NCBI GenBank assembly: GCA_902566945.1
Contig: CACFKZ010000005.1
Location: 1 to 64,000, forward strand
Length of the DNA stretch: 64,000 nucleotides
DNA from: an uncultured Pelagibacteraceae bacterium
Lineage (GTDB): Bacteria; Pseudomonadota; Alphaproteobacteria; Pelagibacterales; Pelagibacteraceae
Direction of reading: 5' to 3'
Part shown: positions 31,088-40,036 of the stretch, piece by piece
Position numbering within the stretch: position 1 is the stretch's first letter
How the letters are laid out: every line of letters begins with the position of its first letter
The notes under the pieces: generated by a model
Database searches by the model: none
Told to the model about the DNA's origin: nothing
What the model saw: the letters and a program-made list of their open reading frames with translations, nothing else
Program-made: the position numbers and the translations under genes

Positions 31088-31916
31088 TTTTAATCTTTAA
31101 ACAAATATCGTAAACTTTTTTTTTATTTGTATCTTCTAAATTTGAAATTAATTCAACTGTGTCTTTTAAGCTATACTTTTTTAAGTATTTTTTTGCTTTG
31201 TTAATAATTAAATCAACATTATCAACTTTATTTATTTTTAAATTTTGTTCTGAGATAACAACAGTCAATTCACCTTTAAGTGGTTTTTTAAATATTGAAA
31301 TATTTTGAACATCTCCTCTATAAAAAAATTCGTGCATTTTTGTAACTTCCTTAGCAATCATTATTTTTCTGTCTTTAAAAAAAACTTTAAATTTATTCAG
31401 ATAAAAGTTAATTTTTAATGCGGGTATAAAAAATACCTGTGAGTAATTTAAATTTGAAAGCTTGGTTAATACTTTTTCAAGTTCTTTATCTCTTTTAGGT
31501 AGAAATCCATAAAATAAGAATTTGTCTTCAAATCCTGCTACACTTGTAGACGCTGTTATTGAGGAAACACCAGGTATGGGAGTAATCTTGATTTTATTTT
31601 TTAGGCATTCGTTAAGAAGATGTTTACCAGGATCTGAAAGCATAGGTGTGCCGGCGTCAGATATTAAAGACAAAATTTTGCCCTGATTTATATATTCTAT
31701 TATGTTTGGTATTTGTTTCTTTTCATTAAACTTATGATAAGAGATTAATTTTTTTTTAATATTTAAATGATTGAGCAATTTTAATGAATGTCTTGTATCT
31801 TCGCATAAGATTATATCAGAGCTCTTTAAAACTTGTATTGCTCTTAAAGTAATGTCATCTAAATTTCCAATAGGAGTCGAAACAATATATAGAGTGTTAT
31901 TAAGTAATTTTGTCAT
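31071..31916 (-). CDS. rsmI: 16S rRNA (cytidine1402-2'-O)-methyltransferase
   Basis: RsmI methylates the ribose of C1402 in 16S rRNA with SAM. The 281-residue protein has the tetrapyrrole-methylase fold with YIVSTPIGNLDDITLRA at the N-terminus, LCEDTRHSLKLL, SDAGTPMLSDPG and PGVSSITAS. Its start codon touches the start codon of the LpoA-like gene in CATATG at 31914-31919. The same rsmI/LpoA divergent pair is known in other Proteobacteria. Confidence 0.95.
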   Translation of the reverse strand: MTKLLNNTLYIVSTPIGNLDDITLRAIQVLKSSDIILCEDTRHSLKLLNHLNIKKKLISYHKFNEKKQIPNIIEYINQGKILSLISDAGTPMLSDPGKHLLNECLKNKIKITPIPGVSSITASTSVAGFEDKFLFYGFLPKRDKELEKVLTKLSNLNYSQVFFIPALKINFYLNKFKVFFKDRKIMIAKEVTKMHEFFYRGDVQNISIFKKPLKGELTVVISEQNLKINKVDNVDLIINKAKKYLKKYSLKDTVELISNLEDTNKKKVYDICLKIKNEENN

Positions 31917-33071
31917 ATGAAAAAAAAAATTATTCTTATAATAGCTTATGTAGCTCTTTTTTTTAACTTTAATCTTTTAAGCAAAGAACAGAACGAAGTT
32001 CTCAAAGTGGGTTTGCTTGCGCCTTTAACAGGTGAATTTAAAGAATTAGGAAATTCTCTTTTATATTCTTTACAATTAGCTTTAGATGAGATTGATGACA
32101 AAAATGTTTTTATCATTCCAAAAGATTCTGGTTTTGAAAATAAAAAAAAATTAAATAGTGCAATAAAAGAATTTAGGTCTGAGGGAATTAATATTATAAT
32201 TGGGCCGATAAGTTACGAAGATTTTGGTGAGGTTCAAAAATATAATGACACTGTTTTTATATCTCCTTCAAATATGAACCCTGAGTTTACAAATAATGTA
32301 ATAAGTGTTGGTGTTAGCTTAGAGTCTCAATTAATTGCTTTATTAGATTTTTTAAAGAAGAAAAAGAAAACGAATACAATTATTTTATTTCCTGAAAATA
32401 AATTTACTAACTTTATTGAAAAAAAACTTGCTAAATTAAATTTAGATAATACTAAAATTTTTAAATATGATCCTAATCCAGAAGTTCTTACAGGCGAGAT
32501 AGAAAAACTTACAAACTATTCACAAAGAAAAAGAAATCTAGAGTTAAGAAAAAAAATTTTTGAAGACAAAGAAGACGAACAATCTGTCAAAGAGCTGGAA
32601 AAACTTGAACAACTTTACACACTTGGAGATGTTAATTTTGACTCTGTAATAATAATAGATTTTGGAAATAGTCTTAAAAGTATTTTGACCTCATTAGTAT
32701 ACTCTGATGTTAATCAAGATAAGGTTTTATTCACTACTGTAAATCAATGGTTTGATGAAAGTATATTTTATGAAAATACCATTAGGAATTTATACTACCC
32801 ATCAATTAATTATAAAGAGTTTAAAAAATACAATAAAACTTATTATAAGAATTTTGGTTCTTACCCAAATGAAATCTCAATTTTAACTTATGATGCACTT
32901 GGGCTAATTTATTATGCATGGAGAACTTATGGAAAAGTTGAATCTATAAACGACTTTGCGTTTAAAAGTAAAATCAAAGGGAAGATAGGAACTTTTAGCT
33001 TTGCAAATAAGAAAGTTATTCAGGAACTTGATATCTACAAAACAGATAAAAATAAATTTACAAAATTTTAA
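31917..33071 (+). CDS. LpoA-like penicillin-binding protein activator
   Basis: This 384-residue exported protein has a signal sequence (about residues 1-22) and a periplasmic binding protein fold of the type used by LpoA and by branched-chain amino acid receptors (VGLLAPLTGEFKELGNSLLY, NIIIGPISYEDF). Its position back to back with rsmI favours LpoA-type activation of a peptidoglycan synthase over amino-acid transport, and no ABC transporter genes are nearby. There is no obvious lipobox. It overlaps rdgB by 14 bases on the other strand. Confidence 0.8.
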   Translation: MKKKIILIIAYVALFFNFNLLSKEQNEVLKVGLLAPLTGEFKELGNSLLYSLQLALDEIDDKNVFIIPKDSGFENKKKLNSAIKEFRSEGINIIIGPISYEDFGEVQKYNDTVFISPSNMNPEFTNNVISVGVSLESQLIALLDFLKKKKKTNTIILFPENKFTNFIEKKLAKLNLDNTKIFKYDPNPEVLTGEIEKLTNYSQRKRNLELRKKIFEDKEDEQSVKELEKLEQLYTLGDVNFDSVIIIDFGNSLKSILTSLVYSDVNQDKVLFTTVNQWFDESIFYENTIRNLYYPSINYKEFKKYNKTYYKNFGSYPNEISILTYDALGLIYYAWRTYGKVESINDFAFKSKIKGKIGTFSFANKKVIQELDIYKTDKNKFTKF

Positions 33072-33636
33072 CTTTTTTTTTTAAATTTCTAAATGCAATA
33101 AACCTGTGATCGATTCTAATTTTTTTTGATTTCTGCATTTCACCAAATGTTTTATTATAATTATCTGGAATAAATATCGGATCATATCCAAAACCATTTT
33201 TCCCTATAATATTGTATGAGATGCTACCTTTGATTTTACCAATCACATTGATTGGTTTTTTTTTAGGTAACTTAAAAGATAAACTACACACAAAAGTTGC
33301 AGATCTATTTTTTTTATTTTTCATTTTATTTAGAATATATTTCATAGCTTTCAGGAAACTACCATGTCTCTTTGCTAGCCGAGCAGAGTAGACTCCTGGT
33401 TTTTGATTAAGCGCCCTAATACATAAACCAGAGTCATCAGATATTACAGGGAAGTCAACATATTGTGAAAAAAAATTTGCTTTAAGTTTAGAGTTTGATG
33501 TAAATGTTTTTCCCGTCTCTTTGGGACTGGGTATTTTGAGTAAAGTTGGATTAATTTTTCTAATTTTTTTTGATATCAAAAATGAGATTTCCTTGAATTT
33601 TCCTTTATTATGTGTGCCGATTAATATTTTTTTCAT
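33058..33636 (-). CDS. rdgB: XTP/dITP (non-canonical purine NTP) pyrophosphatase
   Basis: RdgB hydrolyses ITP, dITP and XTP so that deaminated purines are not built into nucleic acid. The protein (192 residues) shows the N-terminal IGTHNKGKFKEI, SDDSGLCIRALNQKPGVYSA, and NGFGYDPIFIPD with FGEM. I chose the ATG at 33636, which an AGGTGG ribosome-binding site precedes, over the GTG two codons upstream. It is divergent from grpE with 43 bases between starts. Confidence 0.94.
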   Translation of the reverse strand: MKKILIGTHNKGKFKEISFLISKKIRKINPTLLKIPSPKETGKTFTSNSKLKANFFSQYVDFPVISDDSGLCIRALNQKPGVYSARLAKRHGSFLKAMKYILNKMKNKKNRSATFVCSLSFKLPKKKPINVIGKIKGSISYNIIGKNGFGYDPIFIPDNYNKTFGEMQKSKKIRIDHRFIAFRNLKKKVKIL

Positions 33637-33679
33637 TTCCACCTAGTAATTTAATAAATGTTTATTATATAGCAATTAG

Positions 33680-34258
33680 ATGTCTGAAAATAATGAAAAA
33701 AACATAAAAGAAGCTGAAAAGAGCCATGAAACCTCTGAAGAAAAAAAAGAGGAACTTTCGGTTGATCAAAAGTTAAAAGAAGCTGAAAATAAACTTCTTA
33801 GATCTTTAGCTGAGATTGAAAATCAGAGAAGAAGGTTTGAAAAGGAAATTAAAGATGCTTTTGAATTTGGGTCTTTTAATTTTGCAAAAGAAAGCTTGGC
33901 TATCCTTGATAATTTGGACAGAGCAAAGAATGCTATTAAAAATGATGAAGTTTTAAAAACAAATAAAGATTTAGAGAGGTTTTTAGAAAATATCTCAATA
34001 ATTGAAAAGGATTTGGTTACAATATTTGAAAAAAATAGAATTACAAAAATTAATGCCAAAGGGAAAAAGTTTGATCCAAATCTTCATCAAGCAATGGCAG
34101 AAATAGAGGATGAAAATTCAGAAGTGGGAACAATAGTACAAGAAATACAATGTGGCTACATGTTTGGTGAAAGACTGTTGAGACCGGCATTGGTAGGGGT
34201 TTCAAAGAAAAAGGTTTCAAAAAGTGAGGAAAAAAGTGAAAAAAAAGACAAGAATTAA
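33680..34258 (+). CDS. grpE: Nucleotide exchange factor GrpE
   Basis: GrpE releases ADP from DnaK. The 192-residue protein has a charged N-terminus, a long coiled coil (about residues 25-90, including LLRSLAEIENQRRRFEKEI), and the beta-sheet cap ending EIQCGYMFGERLLRPALVGV. It is the first gene of grpE-dnaK-dnaJ. hrcA, a common upstream partner, is absent and no CIRCE repeat is visible. Confidence 0.95.
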   Translation: MSENNEKNIKEAEKSHETSEEKKEELSVDQKLKEAENKLLRSLAEIENQRRRFEKEIKDAFEFGSFNFAKESLAILDNLDRAKNAIKNDEVLKTNKDLERFLENISIIEKDLVTIFEKNRITKINAKGKKFDPNLHQAMAEIEDENSEVGTIVQEIQCGYMFGERLLRPALVGVSKKKVSKSEEKSEKKDKN

Positions 34259-34259
34259 C

Positions 34260-34287
34260 CTTGTAGTAGGAAAAAAAACACCCATAT
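34260..34287 (+). promoter_or_regulatory. Sigma-32 (RpoH) type promoter before dnaK
   Basis: A -35 like CTTGTAG (34260-34266), a 14-base spacer and a -10 like CCCATAT (34281-34287) fit the heat-shock sigma factor consensus CTTGAAA-N11-16-CCCATNT. It starts one base after the grpE stop and sits 25 bases before the dnaK ATG at 34313, leaving room for a normal leader with an AAGGA ribosome-binding site. The promoter class is inferred from sequence only. Confidence 0.72.
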
Positions 34288-34312
34288 AGAAATCAACAAA
34301 AGGAACAAAATA

Positions 34313-36244
34313 ATGAGTAAAGTAATAGGTATTGATTTAGGGACGACCAATTCTTGTGTTGCCATCATGGATGGATCACAAGCAAAAGTTTTAGAAAATG
34401 TTGAAGGTGCAAGAACGACTCCATCAGTCGTAGCATTTTTAGAAAATGATGAAAAATTAGTCGGACAGCCTGCAAAAAGACAAGCTGTTACTAATGCAGG
34501 AGATACTATATTTGCGGTTAAGAGACTTATTGGTAGAAAATTTGATGGCCCTTCAGTTCAAAAAGATATTTCGAAAGTTCCATACAAAATTGTAAAATCG
34601 GACAATGGTGATGCCTGGGTTGAGGGTAAAAGTAAAAAATATTCTCCAGCGCAAATTTCTGCTTTTGTTTTACAAAAAATGAAGGAGACAGCTGAAAAAT
34701 ATTTAGGTCAAGCTGTAACGAAAGCAGTTATAACTGTACCAGCTTATTTCAATGACTCACAGAGACAAGCAACAAAAGATGCAGGTAAAATTGCTGGATT
34801 AGAAGTTTTAAGGATTATAAACGAACCTACCGCAGCTTCTCTTGCTTATGGGTTAGATAAAAAAGGTGGTAAGAAAATTGCTGTTTATGACTTGGGCGGA
34901 GGTACATTCGATATATCAATCTTGGAAATAGGTGATGGAGTATTTGAAGTAAAATCTACAAATGGAGATACTTTTTTAGGTGGAGAAGATTTTGACGATG
35001 CTATTGTTGAATATCTTGCTACTGAGTTTAAAAAAGATAACGGTATCGATTTAAAAACTGACAAGTTAGCACTGCAAAGGTTGAAGGAAGCAGCTGAAAA
35101 AGCTAAGATTGAACTTTCTTCTGCTGCTCAAACTGAAATAAACTTACCATTTATAACTGCAGATAAATCTGGTCCAAAACATTTAAACCTAAAATTCACC
35201 AGAGCTAAACTAGAGGCCTTAGTGCAAGGATTAGTTGATAGAACTTTAGAACCCTGCAAAACAGCCTTAAAAGATTCTGGATTTTCAGCTGCTGAAATAA
35301 ATGAAGTAGTGCTTGTAGGTGGGATGACAAGAATGCCAAAAATAATTGAAACTGTTAAAAACTTCTTCGGAAAGGAGCCTAACAAAAGTGTAAATCCTGA
35401 CGAAGTAGTTGCGATGGGTGCAGCAATTCAAGGCGGAGTGCTTCAAGGTGATGTGAAAGATGTGTTGCTCTTAGATGTAACCCCACTTTCGCTTGGTATA
35501 GAAACACTTGGTGGCGTTTCAACGAAATTGATTGAAAAAAACACAACAATACCAACAAAAAAAAGTCAGGTTTTTTCAACAGCAGAAGATAATCAGCCTG
35601 CTGTCTCTATCAGAGTTTTACAAGGTGAAAGAGAGATGGCCGCAGATAACAAAATTTTAGGTAACTTCGAATTAGTTGGTATTCCTCCAGCACCAAGAGG
35701 TACACCACAAATAGAAGTTACATTTGATATTGACGCTAATGGAATAGTTAGCGTTTCCGCTAAAGATAAAGGAACTGGAAAAGAGCAGAAAATACAAATT
35801 CAAGCTTCCGGCGGTCTTTCTGATGAGGAAATACAAAAGATGGTTAAAGATGCTGAGGCTAATAAAGAAGCTGACAAAAAGAAAAGAGAGACAGTGGATG
35901 CAAGAAACCAAGCAGATAGTTTAGTTTTCTCGACAGAAAAGAGCTTGAAAGAACATGGAGACAAAGTTTCAGCTGAAGAGAAAAAAGGAATAGAAAATGG
36001 AATTGCTGATCTAAAAAAATCTTTGGAGGGAACTGACGTTGAAGATATTAAGAAAAAAACTCAAAGTTTGATTCAAGTTTCAATGAAACTGGGTGAAGCG
36101 GTATATAAAAGTCAACAAAAAACAAGTAATGATGATAATGATAAAGGTAGTGGTGGACCGAAGAATGAAAAACCTGGTGAGAAAGATAATGTTGTTGATG
36201 CAGATTTTGAAGACGTAAAAGAAGATAAAGAAAAGAGCGCCTAA
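34313..36244 (+). CDS. dnaK: Chaperone protein DnaK (Hsp70)
   Basis: DnaK binds and releases unfolded polypeptides in an ATP-driven cycle with DnaJ and GrpE. The 643-residue protein starts [17 protein letters not shown] (phosphate-1 motif), with [35 protein letters not shown], and [14 protein letters not shown] in the ATPase domain. The substrate domain starts near residue 390 ([14 protein letters not shown]), and the acidic C-terminus ends [10 protein letters not shown]. It is cotranscribed with dnaJ (23-base gap) and has its own heat-shock-type promoter. Confidence 0.98.
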   Translation: MSKVIGIDLGTTNSCVAIMDGSQAKVLENVEGARTTPSVVAFLENDEKLVGQPAKRQAVTNAGDTIFAVKRLIGRKFDGPSVQKDISKVPYKIVKSDNGDAWVEGKSKKYSPAQISAFVLQKMKETAEKYLGQAVTKAVITVPAYFNDSQRQATKDAGKIAGLEVLRIINEPTAASLAYGLDKKGGKKIAVYDLGGGTFDISILEIGDGVFEVKSTNGDTFLGGEDFDDAIVEYLATEFKKDNGIDLKTDKLALQRLKEAAEKAKIELSSAAQTEINLPFITADKSGPKHLNLKFTRAKLEALVQGLVDRTLEPCKTALKDSGFSAAEINEVVLVGGMTRMPKIIETVKNFFGKEPNKSVNPDEVVAMGAAIQGGVLQGDVKDVLLLDVTPLSLGIETLGGVSTKLIEKNTTIPTKKSQVFSTAEDNQPAVSIRVLQGEREMAADNKILGNFELVGIPPAPRGTPQIEVTFDIDANGIVSVSAKDKGTGKEQKIQIQASGGLSDEEIQKMVKDAEANKEADKKKRETVDARNQADSLVFSTEKSLKEHGDKVSAEEKKGIENGIADLKKSLEGTDVEDIKKKTQSLIQVSMKLGEAVYKSQQKTSNDDNDKGSGGPKNEKPGEKDNVVDADFEDVKEDKEKSA

Positions 36245-36267
36245 GATAAAAAATAAGGAGACGTCCT

Positions 36268-37392
36268 GTGGCTAAAAGAGATTGTTATGATGTCTTAGGT
36301 ATTCCTAGAGGAGCTTCAAAAGATGATATTAAAAAAGCTTATAGAAAATTAGCACTTAAATACCATCCAGACAAGAACAAAGGTGACAAAGCTTCTGAAG
36401 AAAAATTTAAAGAAGCAAGCGAAGCATATCACATACTTTCAGATGACAAGAGAAAGGCAAACTATGACCAATTCGGCCATGCTGCTTTTGAAGGTGGCGG
36501 AGGGTCAGGTGGATTTCAAGGTTTCGGAGGATTTGATAGTTCATCTTTCTCAGATATTTTTGAGGATTTCTTTAGTGACTTTGGTGGTGGTTCTTCAAGA
36601 AGGACAAGCAATAGGGGAAATGATTTAAGGTATGATGTCAGTATAAGCTTAGAGGATGCTTATACAGGAACCGAAAAAAATGTCAGATACACTACCTATA
36701 AATCTTGCAAATCATGTTCAGGGAGTGGAGCAGCGAAAGGATCAAAACCAATCAGATGCGATTATTGTTCGGGTAGAGGAAAGGTAAGAACAAATCAAGG
36801 ATTCTTTACTGTTCAACAAACATGTCCTCAATGTAGTGGTTATGGAGAAATGATTGGCACTCCTTGTAACAAATGCAGTGGTAATGGAAAAATGCAAGCG
36901 AACGAAAACGTGACAGTAAAAATTCCAAAAGGGGTTGATGATGGAACAAGAATAAGGTTGTCAGGTAAAGGTGAAGCCGGATCAAAAGGTGGGTCAAGTG
37001 GAGATTTATATCTATTCATATCAATTGACAATCATAGTATTTTTAAAAGATCAGATGAAAATTTGTATTATGAGTTGCCTGTCTCTTTTTCAGATGCAGC
37101 ACTAGGTGCTTCGGTTGAAGTCCCTTCAATTGACGGAGGAAAATCTAAGATAAAAATTCCTTCAGGAACTCAACATGGAAAACAATTCAGATTAAAAGGT
37201 AAAGGTATGCCAATTCTAAAAAGAAGCATGTTTGGTGATCTCTATATTAGAATTGTAACTCAAGTACCAACGTCACTTTCTAAAAGGCAAAAAGAAATAT
37301 TAGAAGAATTTAATGAAATCGAGTCAAGTAAACCAGATCCGGTAATTAAAAGCTTTTTTGAAAAGGCTAAAAAATTCTGGACAAAAACTTAA
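36268..37392 (+). CDS. dnaJ: Chaperone protein DnaJ
   Basis: DnaJ delivers substrates to DnaK and stimulates its ATPase. The 374-residue protein contains the J domain with HPD (KYHPDKNKG, about residue 33), a Gly/Phe-rich segment (about 70-115), and four CxxCxGxG zinc repeats ([32 protein letters not shown]), then two substrate-binding beta domains. The start is GTG at 36268, supported by AAGGAG at 36255-36260. Confidence 0.97.
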   Translation: MAKRDCYDVLGIPRGASKDDIKKAYRKLALKYHPDKNKGDKASEEKFKEASEAYHILSDDKRKANYDQFGHAAFEGGGGSGGFQGFGGFDSSSFSDIFEDFFSDFGGGSSRRTSNRGNDLRYDVSISLEDAYTGTEKNVRYTTYKSCKSCSGSGAAKGSKPIRCDYCSGRGKVRTNQGFFTVQQTCPQCSGYGEMIGTPCNKCSGNGKMQANENVTVKIPKGVDDGTRIRLSGKGEAGSKGGSSGDLYLFISIDNHSIFKRSDENLYYELPVSFSDAALGASVEVPSIDGGKSKIKIPSGTQHGKQFRLKGKGMPILKRSMFGDLYIRIVTQVPTSLSKRQKEILEEFNEIESSKPDPVIKSFFEKAKKFWTKT

Positions 37393-37397
37393 TTTAA

Positions 37398-37568
37398 ATG
37401 GAAACAGATCAAATAATGTCTGCAATATTTCTCATTGCAGTTCTTGCTTTAATCTTACCGAGTTTTTTATCCACCAATAATAGATTGAAGCAATTTTTAA
37501 ACAATTTATCTATCTGGACTATAATTGTACTAGTAATTATTATAGTTATTTATTTGATTGAACAATGA
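37398..37568 (+). CDS. Small two-helix membrane protein between dnaJ and dapB
   Basis: A 56-residue open frame starts at ATG 37398, 5 bases after the dnaJ stop, and ends in TGA 37566-37568, overlapping the dapB ATG. The translation begins METDQIMSAIFLIAVLALIL and has two hydrophobic segments (about residues 6-22 and 38-54) split by a short polar turn with LSTNNRLKQFLNN. Tight spacing on both sides and a sensible amphipathic layout support a real gene. I do not recognise a family or function. Confidence 0.7.
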   Translation: METDQIMSAIFLIAVLALILPSFLSTNNRLKQFLNNLSIWTIIVLVIIIVIYLIEQ

Positions 37569-38341
37569 AAAAAATTAATATAGCCATAACTGGTTGCATG
37601 GGTAGAATGGGTCAACAGCTCATTAGGTCATCAAAAAAAGATAGAGCTTTTAAAATTGTTTCTCTAACCGAAAACAGAAAGATAAATAAAAAAATTTCAG
37701 GGATACAACCTGAATTAAATTCTATAAATTCATTTAAAAAAGCTCATGTGATAATTGATTTTACAGTTCCTAAATGTACTATAGAAATTCTCAAAATTGC
37801 AGCAAAACAAAAAAAGAAAATCATAATTGGGACAACAGGTTTTTCAAAAAAAAATGAAAATTTAATAAAAAAATTTTCTAAAAAAATTCCAATATTAAAA
37901 GCTGGAAATATGAGTTTAGGCGTTAATTTACTTATGTATCTTACTGAAATTGCATCAAAGTCCTTAGGAAAAAATTTTCTAAGTAAAATTTACGAGGTTC
38001 ACCATAAGAATAAAAAAGATTATCCATCAGGAACTGCTCTAATGCTTGGACGAGGAGTCGCAACTGGAAGAAATAAAGAATTTTACAGTTTAATTGGCAA
38101 GAAATATTTAAATAAGAAATCATTTCCATTTGCAAAAAAGATAAATTTTAACTCAGTAAGGAAAGGAGAAGTAATCGGCGAACATGAAGTCACTTTTTCC
38201 AGTGGCAAGGAAATAGTAACCTTAAATCACGAGTCTTTTGATCGAGCTCTCTACTCAGAAGGTGCTCTAGCTGCTGCAAAGTGGATACTTAATAAAAAAC
38301 CAGGACTCTACTCAATGAGAGACCTTTTAAACTTTAAGTGA
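37565..38341 (+). CDS. dapB: 4-hydroxy-tetrahydrodipicolinate reductase
   Basis: DapB reduces the dapA product with NAD(P)H on the route to diaminopimelate and lysine. The 258-residue protein has the Rossmann motif ITGCMGRMGQQLI, IIGTTGFSKKNENLI, the catalytic EVHHKNKKDYPSGTAL (His pair and Lys), and GEVIGEHEVTFSSGKE near the C-terminus. It overlaps the small membrane protein gene by 4 bases and nth by 4 bases. Confidence 0.96.
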   Translation: MKKINIAITGCMGRMGQQLIRSSKKDRAFKIVSLTENRKINKKISGIQPELNSINSFKKAHVIIDFTVPKCTIEILKIAAKQKKKIIIGTTGFSKKNENLIKKFSKKIPILKAGNMSLGVNLLMYLTEIASKSLGKNFLSKIYEVHHKNKKDYPSGTALMLGRGVATGRNKEFYSLIGKKYLNKKSFPFAKKINFNSVRKGEVIGEHEVTFSSGKEIVTLNHESFDRALYSEGALAAAKWILNKKPGLYSMRDLLNFK

Positions 38342-38991
38342 ATAATAAGGAAAAATCTAAGATTATCATCAGGATCTTAAATAATACCTATCCGAAAGTT
38401 CCAATTCCTCTTAATTATAAAAATATATTTACTCTTTTAATATCAGTTCTTTTGTCTGCACAATGCACTGATGTAAATGTAAATAATGTCACAAAGATGA
38501 TTTACCCAAAATATAATAAACCAAAGCATTTTGTAAAGTTGGGTAGAAAAAAAATTGAAAGTTTAATTAAAAGGATTGGGATCTTTAGAGTCAAAGCTAA
38601 AAGTATTTTTTATTTATCTAAAACATTAGTTGAGAAATATAATGGTAAAGTCCCAAATACATATAATGAGCTTGAACAGTTACCAGGCGTTGGGCATAAG
38701 ACAGCTAGCGTTGTGATGTCTCAAGGTTTTGGTTTCCCTGCCTTTCCTGTCGATACTCATATTCATCGACTTGCACAAAGATGGGGTCTTACTAATGGAA
38801 AAAATGTTTCGCAAACAGAAAAAGATTTGAAAAAAATATTTCCAAAGAGATATTGGAACAAATTACATCTTCAAATAATTTGGTATGGTCGAGAGTATTG
38901 TAAAGCAAGAGATTGTTATGGAATAACTTGTAAAATTTGTAAAAGCTGTTATCCAAATAGAAAAAAGCCAATAAAAACTAAAAAAGCATAA
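38338..38991 (+). CDS. nth: Endonuclease III
   Basis: Nth removes oxidised pyrimidines and cuts at abasic sites. The 217-residue protein has the helix-hairpin-helix and catalytic Lys in LEQLPGVGHKTASVV (about residue 120) and the catalytic Asp in FPVDTHIHRLAQRWG. The C-terminal iron-sulfur loop has cysteines in an unusual order: C-x4-C-x4-C-x2-C-x2-C rather than the classical C-x6-C-x2-C-x5-C. It starts at GTG 38338, overlapping the dapB stop. Confidence 0.93.
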   Translation: MNNKEKSKIIIRILNNTYPKVPIPLNYKNIFTLLISVLLSAQCTDVNVNNVTKMIYPKYNKPKHFVKLGRKKIESLIKRIGIFRVKAKSIFYLSKTLVEKYNGKVPNTYNELEQLPGVGHKTASVVMSQGFGFPAFPVDTHIHRLAQRWGLTNGKNVSQTEKDLKKIFPKRYWNKLHLQIIWYGREYCKARDCYGITCKICKSCYPNRKKPIKTKKA

Positions 38992-38997
38992 AATTAT

Positions 38998-39927
38998 ATG
39001 AAAATTTTAGGTATAGGAAACGCAATAGTTGATGTTATTTGCAAAGTAGAAGATAGTTTTTTGGAGCAACATTCATTGACAAAAAGTACAATGAAATTAG
39101 TTGAAGAAAAAGAGTTTAAAAGATTACTTACTAATTTGAAAATAGAAGAGACTGTATCTGGTGGTTCAGTTGCTAATTCTATTGTTGGTTTATCACAATT
39201 AGGAAACAATGTAGGTTTTATTGGCAAAATAAGTGACGATGAACTTGGTAAAAAATATGAGGATGGTCTTAAAAAAGAGAATGTTGAGTATTTTTATTCA
39301 AAGAAAAAAGAGACAGTACCAACTGGTACCTGCTTAATTTTAATCACACCTGATTCTGAAAGAACAATGGTAACTTTTCTTGGCACCGCTGGCAAAATAA
39401 ATGAAAATGATATTGATACTAATGCAATAAAAAAAAGTGAAATTTTATTTCTCGAGGGGTATTTGTGGGATGAAGGTGAGCCAAGAAACGCTTTTGATAA
39501 GGCAATTAATTACGCTAACAAAGTAGCAATGTCTTTATCTGATTTATTTTGTGTAGAGAGGCATAAAAAAAATTTTTTAAATTTAGTAAAACAAAAGTTA
39601 GATATAACTTTTGCTAATGAGCAAGAAATTATGTCTTTGATTGATACCAAAAATTTTGATGATGTGATTCAGTTTTCAAAAGAAATTAAAAAACTAATAA
39701 TTATAACTAGAGGCTCTAAAGGTGCGCTTGCAGTAAACAATGAGGAAGTTTTTGAGTGTTCTGCGCAAAAAGATTTAAAAATCATTGATTTAACTGGAGC
39801 GGGTGATTTATTTGCTAGTGGTTATCTTGATAGTCATATTAAAGGAAAAAAGATAAATGAGTGTTTGAAAAATGGAACCAAAATGTCCTCTAAAATAATT
39901 CAAGTTATTGGCGCTAGGTTGAATTAA
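38998..39927 (+). CDS. PfkB family kinase, probably adenosine kinase
   Basis: This 309-residue sugar or nucleoside kinase starts with ILGIGNAIVDVICKVED. It has the substrate-binding GGSVANSIVGLSQLG and the C-terminal ATP and anion-hole motif IDLTGAGDLFASGYL with catalytic Asp. The overall pattern resembles adenosine kinase of Alphaproteobacteria rather than ribokinase, but the substrate cannot be proven from sequence. It is the last gene of the grpE-dnaK-dnaJ-dapB-nth run and ends 1 base from the convergent ArfA-like gene. Confidence 0.85.
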   Translation: MKILGIGNAIVDVICKVEDSFLEQHSLTKSTMKLVEEKEFKRLLTNLKIEETVSGGSVANSIVGLSQLGNNVGFIGKISDDELGKKYEDGLKKENVEYFYSKKKETVPTGTCLILITPDSERTMVTFLGTAGKINENDIDTNAIKKSEILFLEGYLWDEGEPRNAFDKAINYANKVAMSLSDLFCVERHKKNFLNLVKQKLDITFANEQEIMSLIDTKNFDDVIQFSKEIKKLIIITRGSKGALAVNNEEVFECSAQKDLKIIDLTGAGDLFASGYLDSHIKGKKINECLKNGTKMSSKIIQVIGARLN

Positions 39928-39928
39928 A

Positions 39929-40036
39929 TTACTTTTTTCTTCTTTTAAAACTACCTTTACCTTTTTTTGGCTTTATGATTCTTTTGCGATATTTCTTAGT
40001 AAACAAATCTATGGCTATCTTATTCCTCTTTTTCAC
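39929..40036 (-). CDS. arfA: ArfA-like alternative ribosome-rescue factor (35 aa)
   Basis: A 35-residue frame on the minus strand starts at GTG 40036, overlapping the stop of the upstream regulator in GTGA, and ends with TAA at 39929. The product, starting MKKRNKIAIDLFTKKYRKR and ending KPKKGKGSFKRRKK, is strongly basic. The LFxxxYRxR followed by KKGKGSF/Y-x-R-K pattern matches ArfA, which recruits RF2 to ribosomes stalled without a stop codon. In E. coli the arfA message is itself cut or truncated; no such hairpin is seen here. The assignment rests on the short motif only. Confidence 0.62.
   Translation of the reverse strand: MKKRNKIAIDLFTKKYRKRIIKPKKGKGSFKRRKK

Noticed and set aside
37463-37471. 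TTATCCACC, one mismatch from a DnaA box
   Set aside because: It is a single copy inside a small coding frame without an AT-rich unwinding element or further boxes, so an origin cannot be supported.
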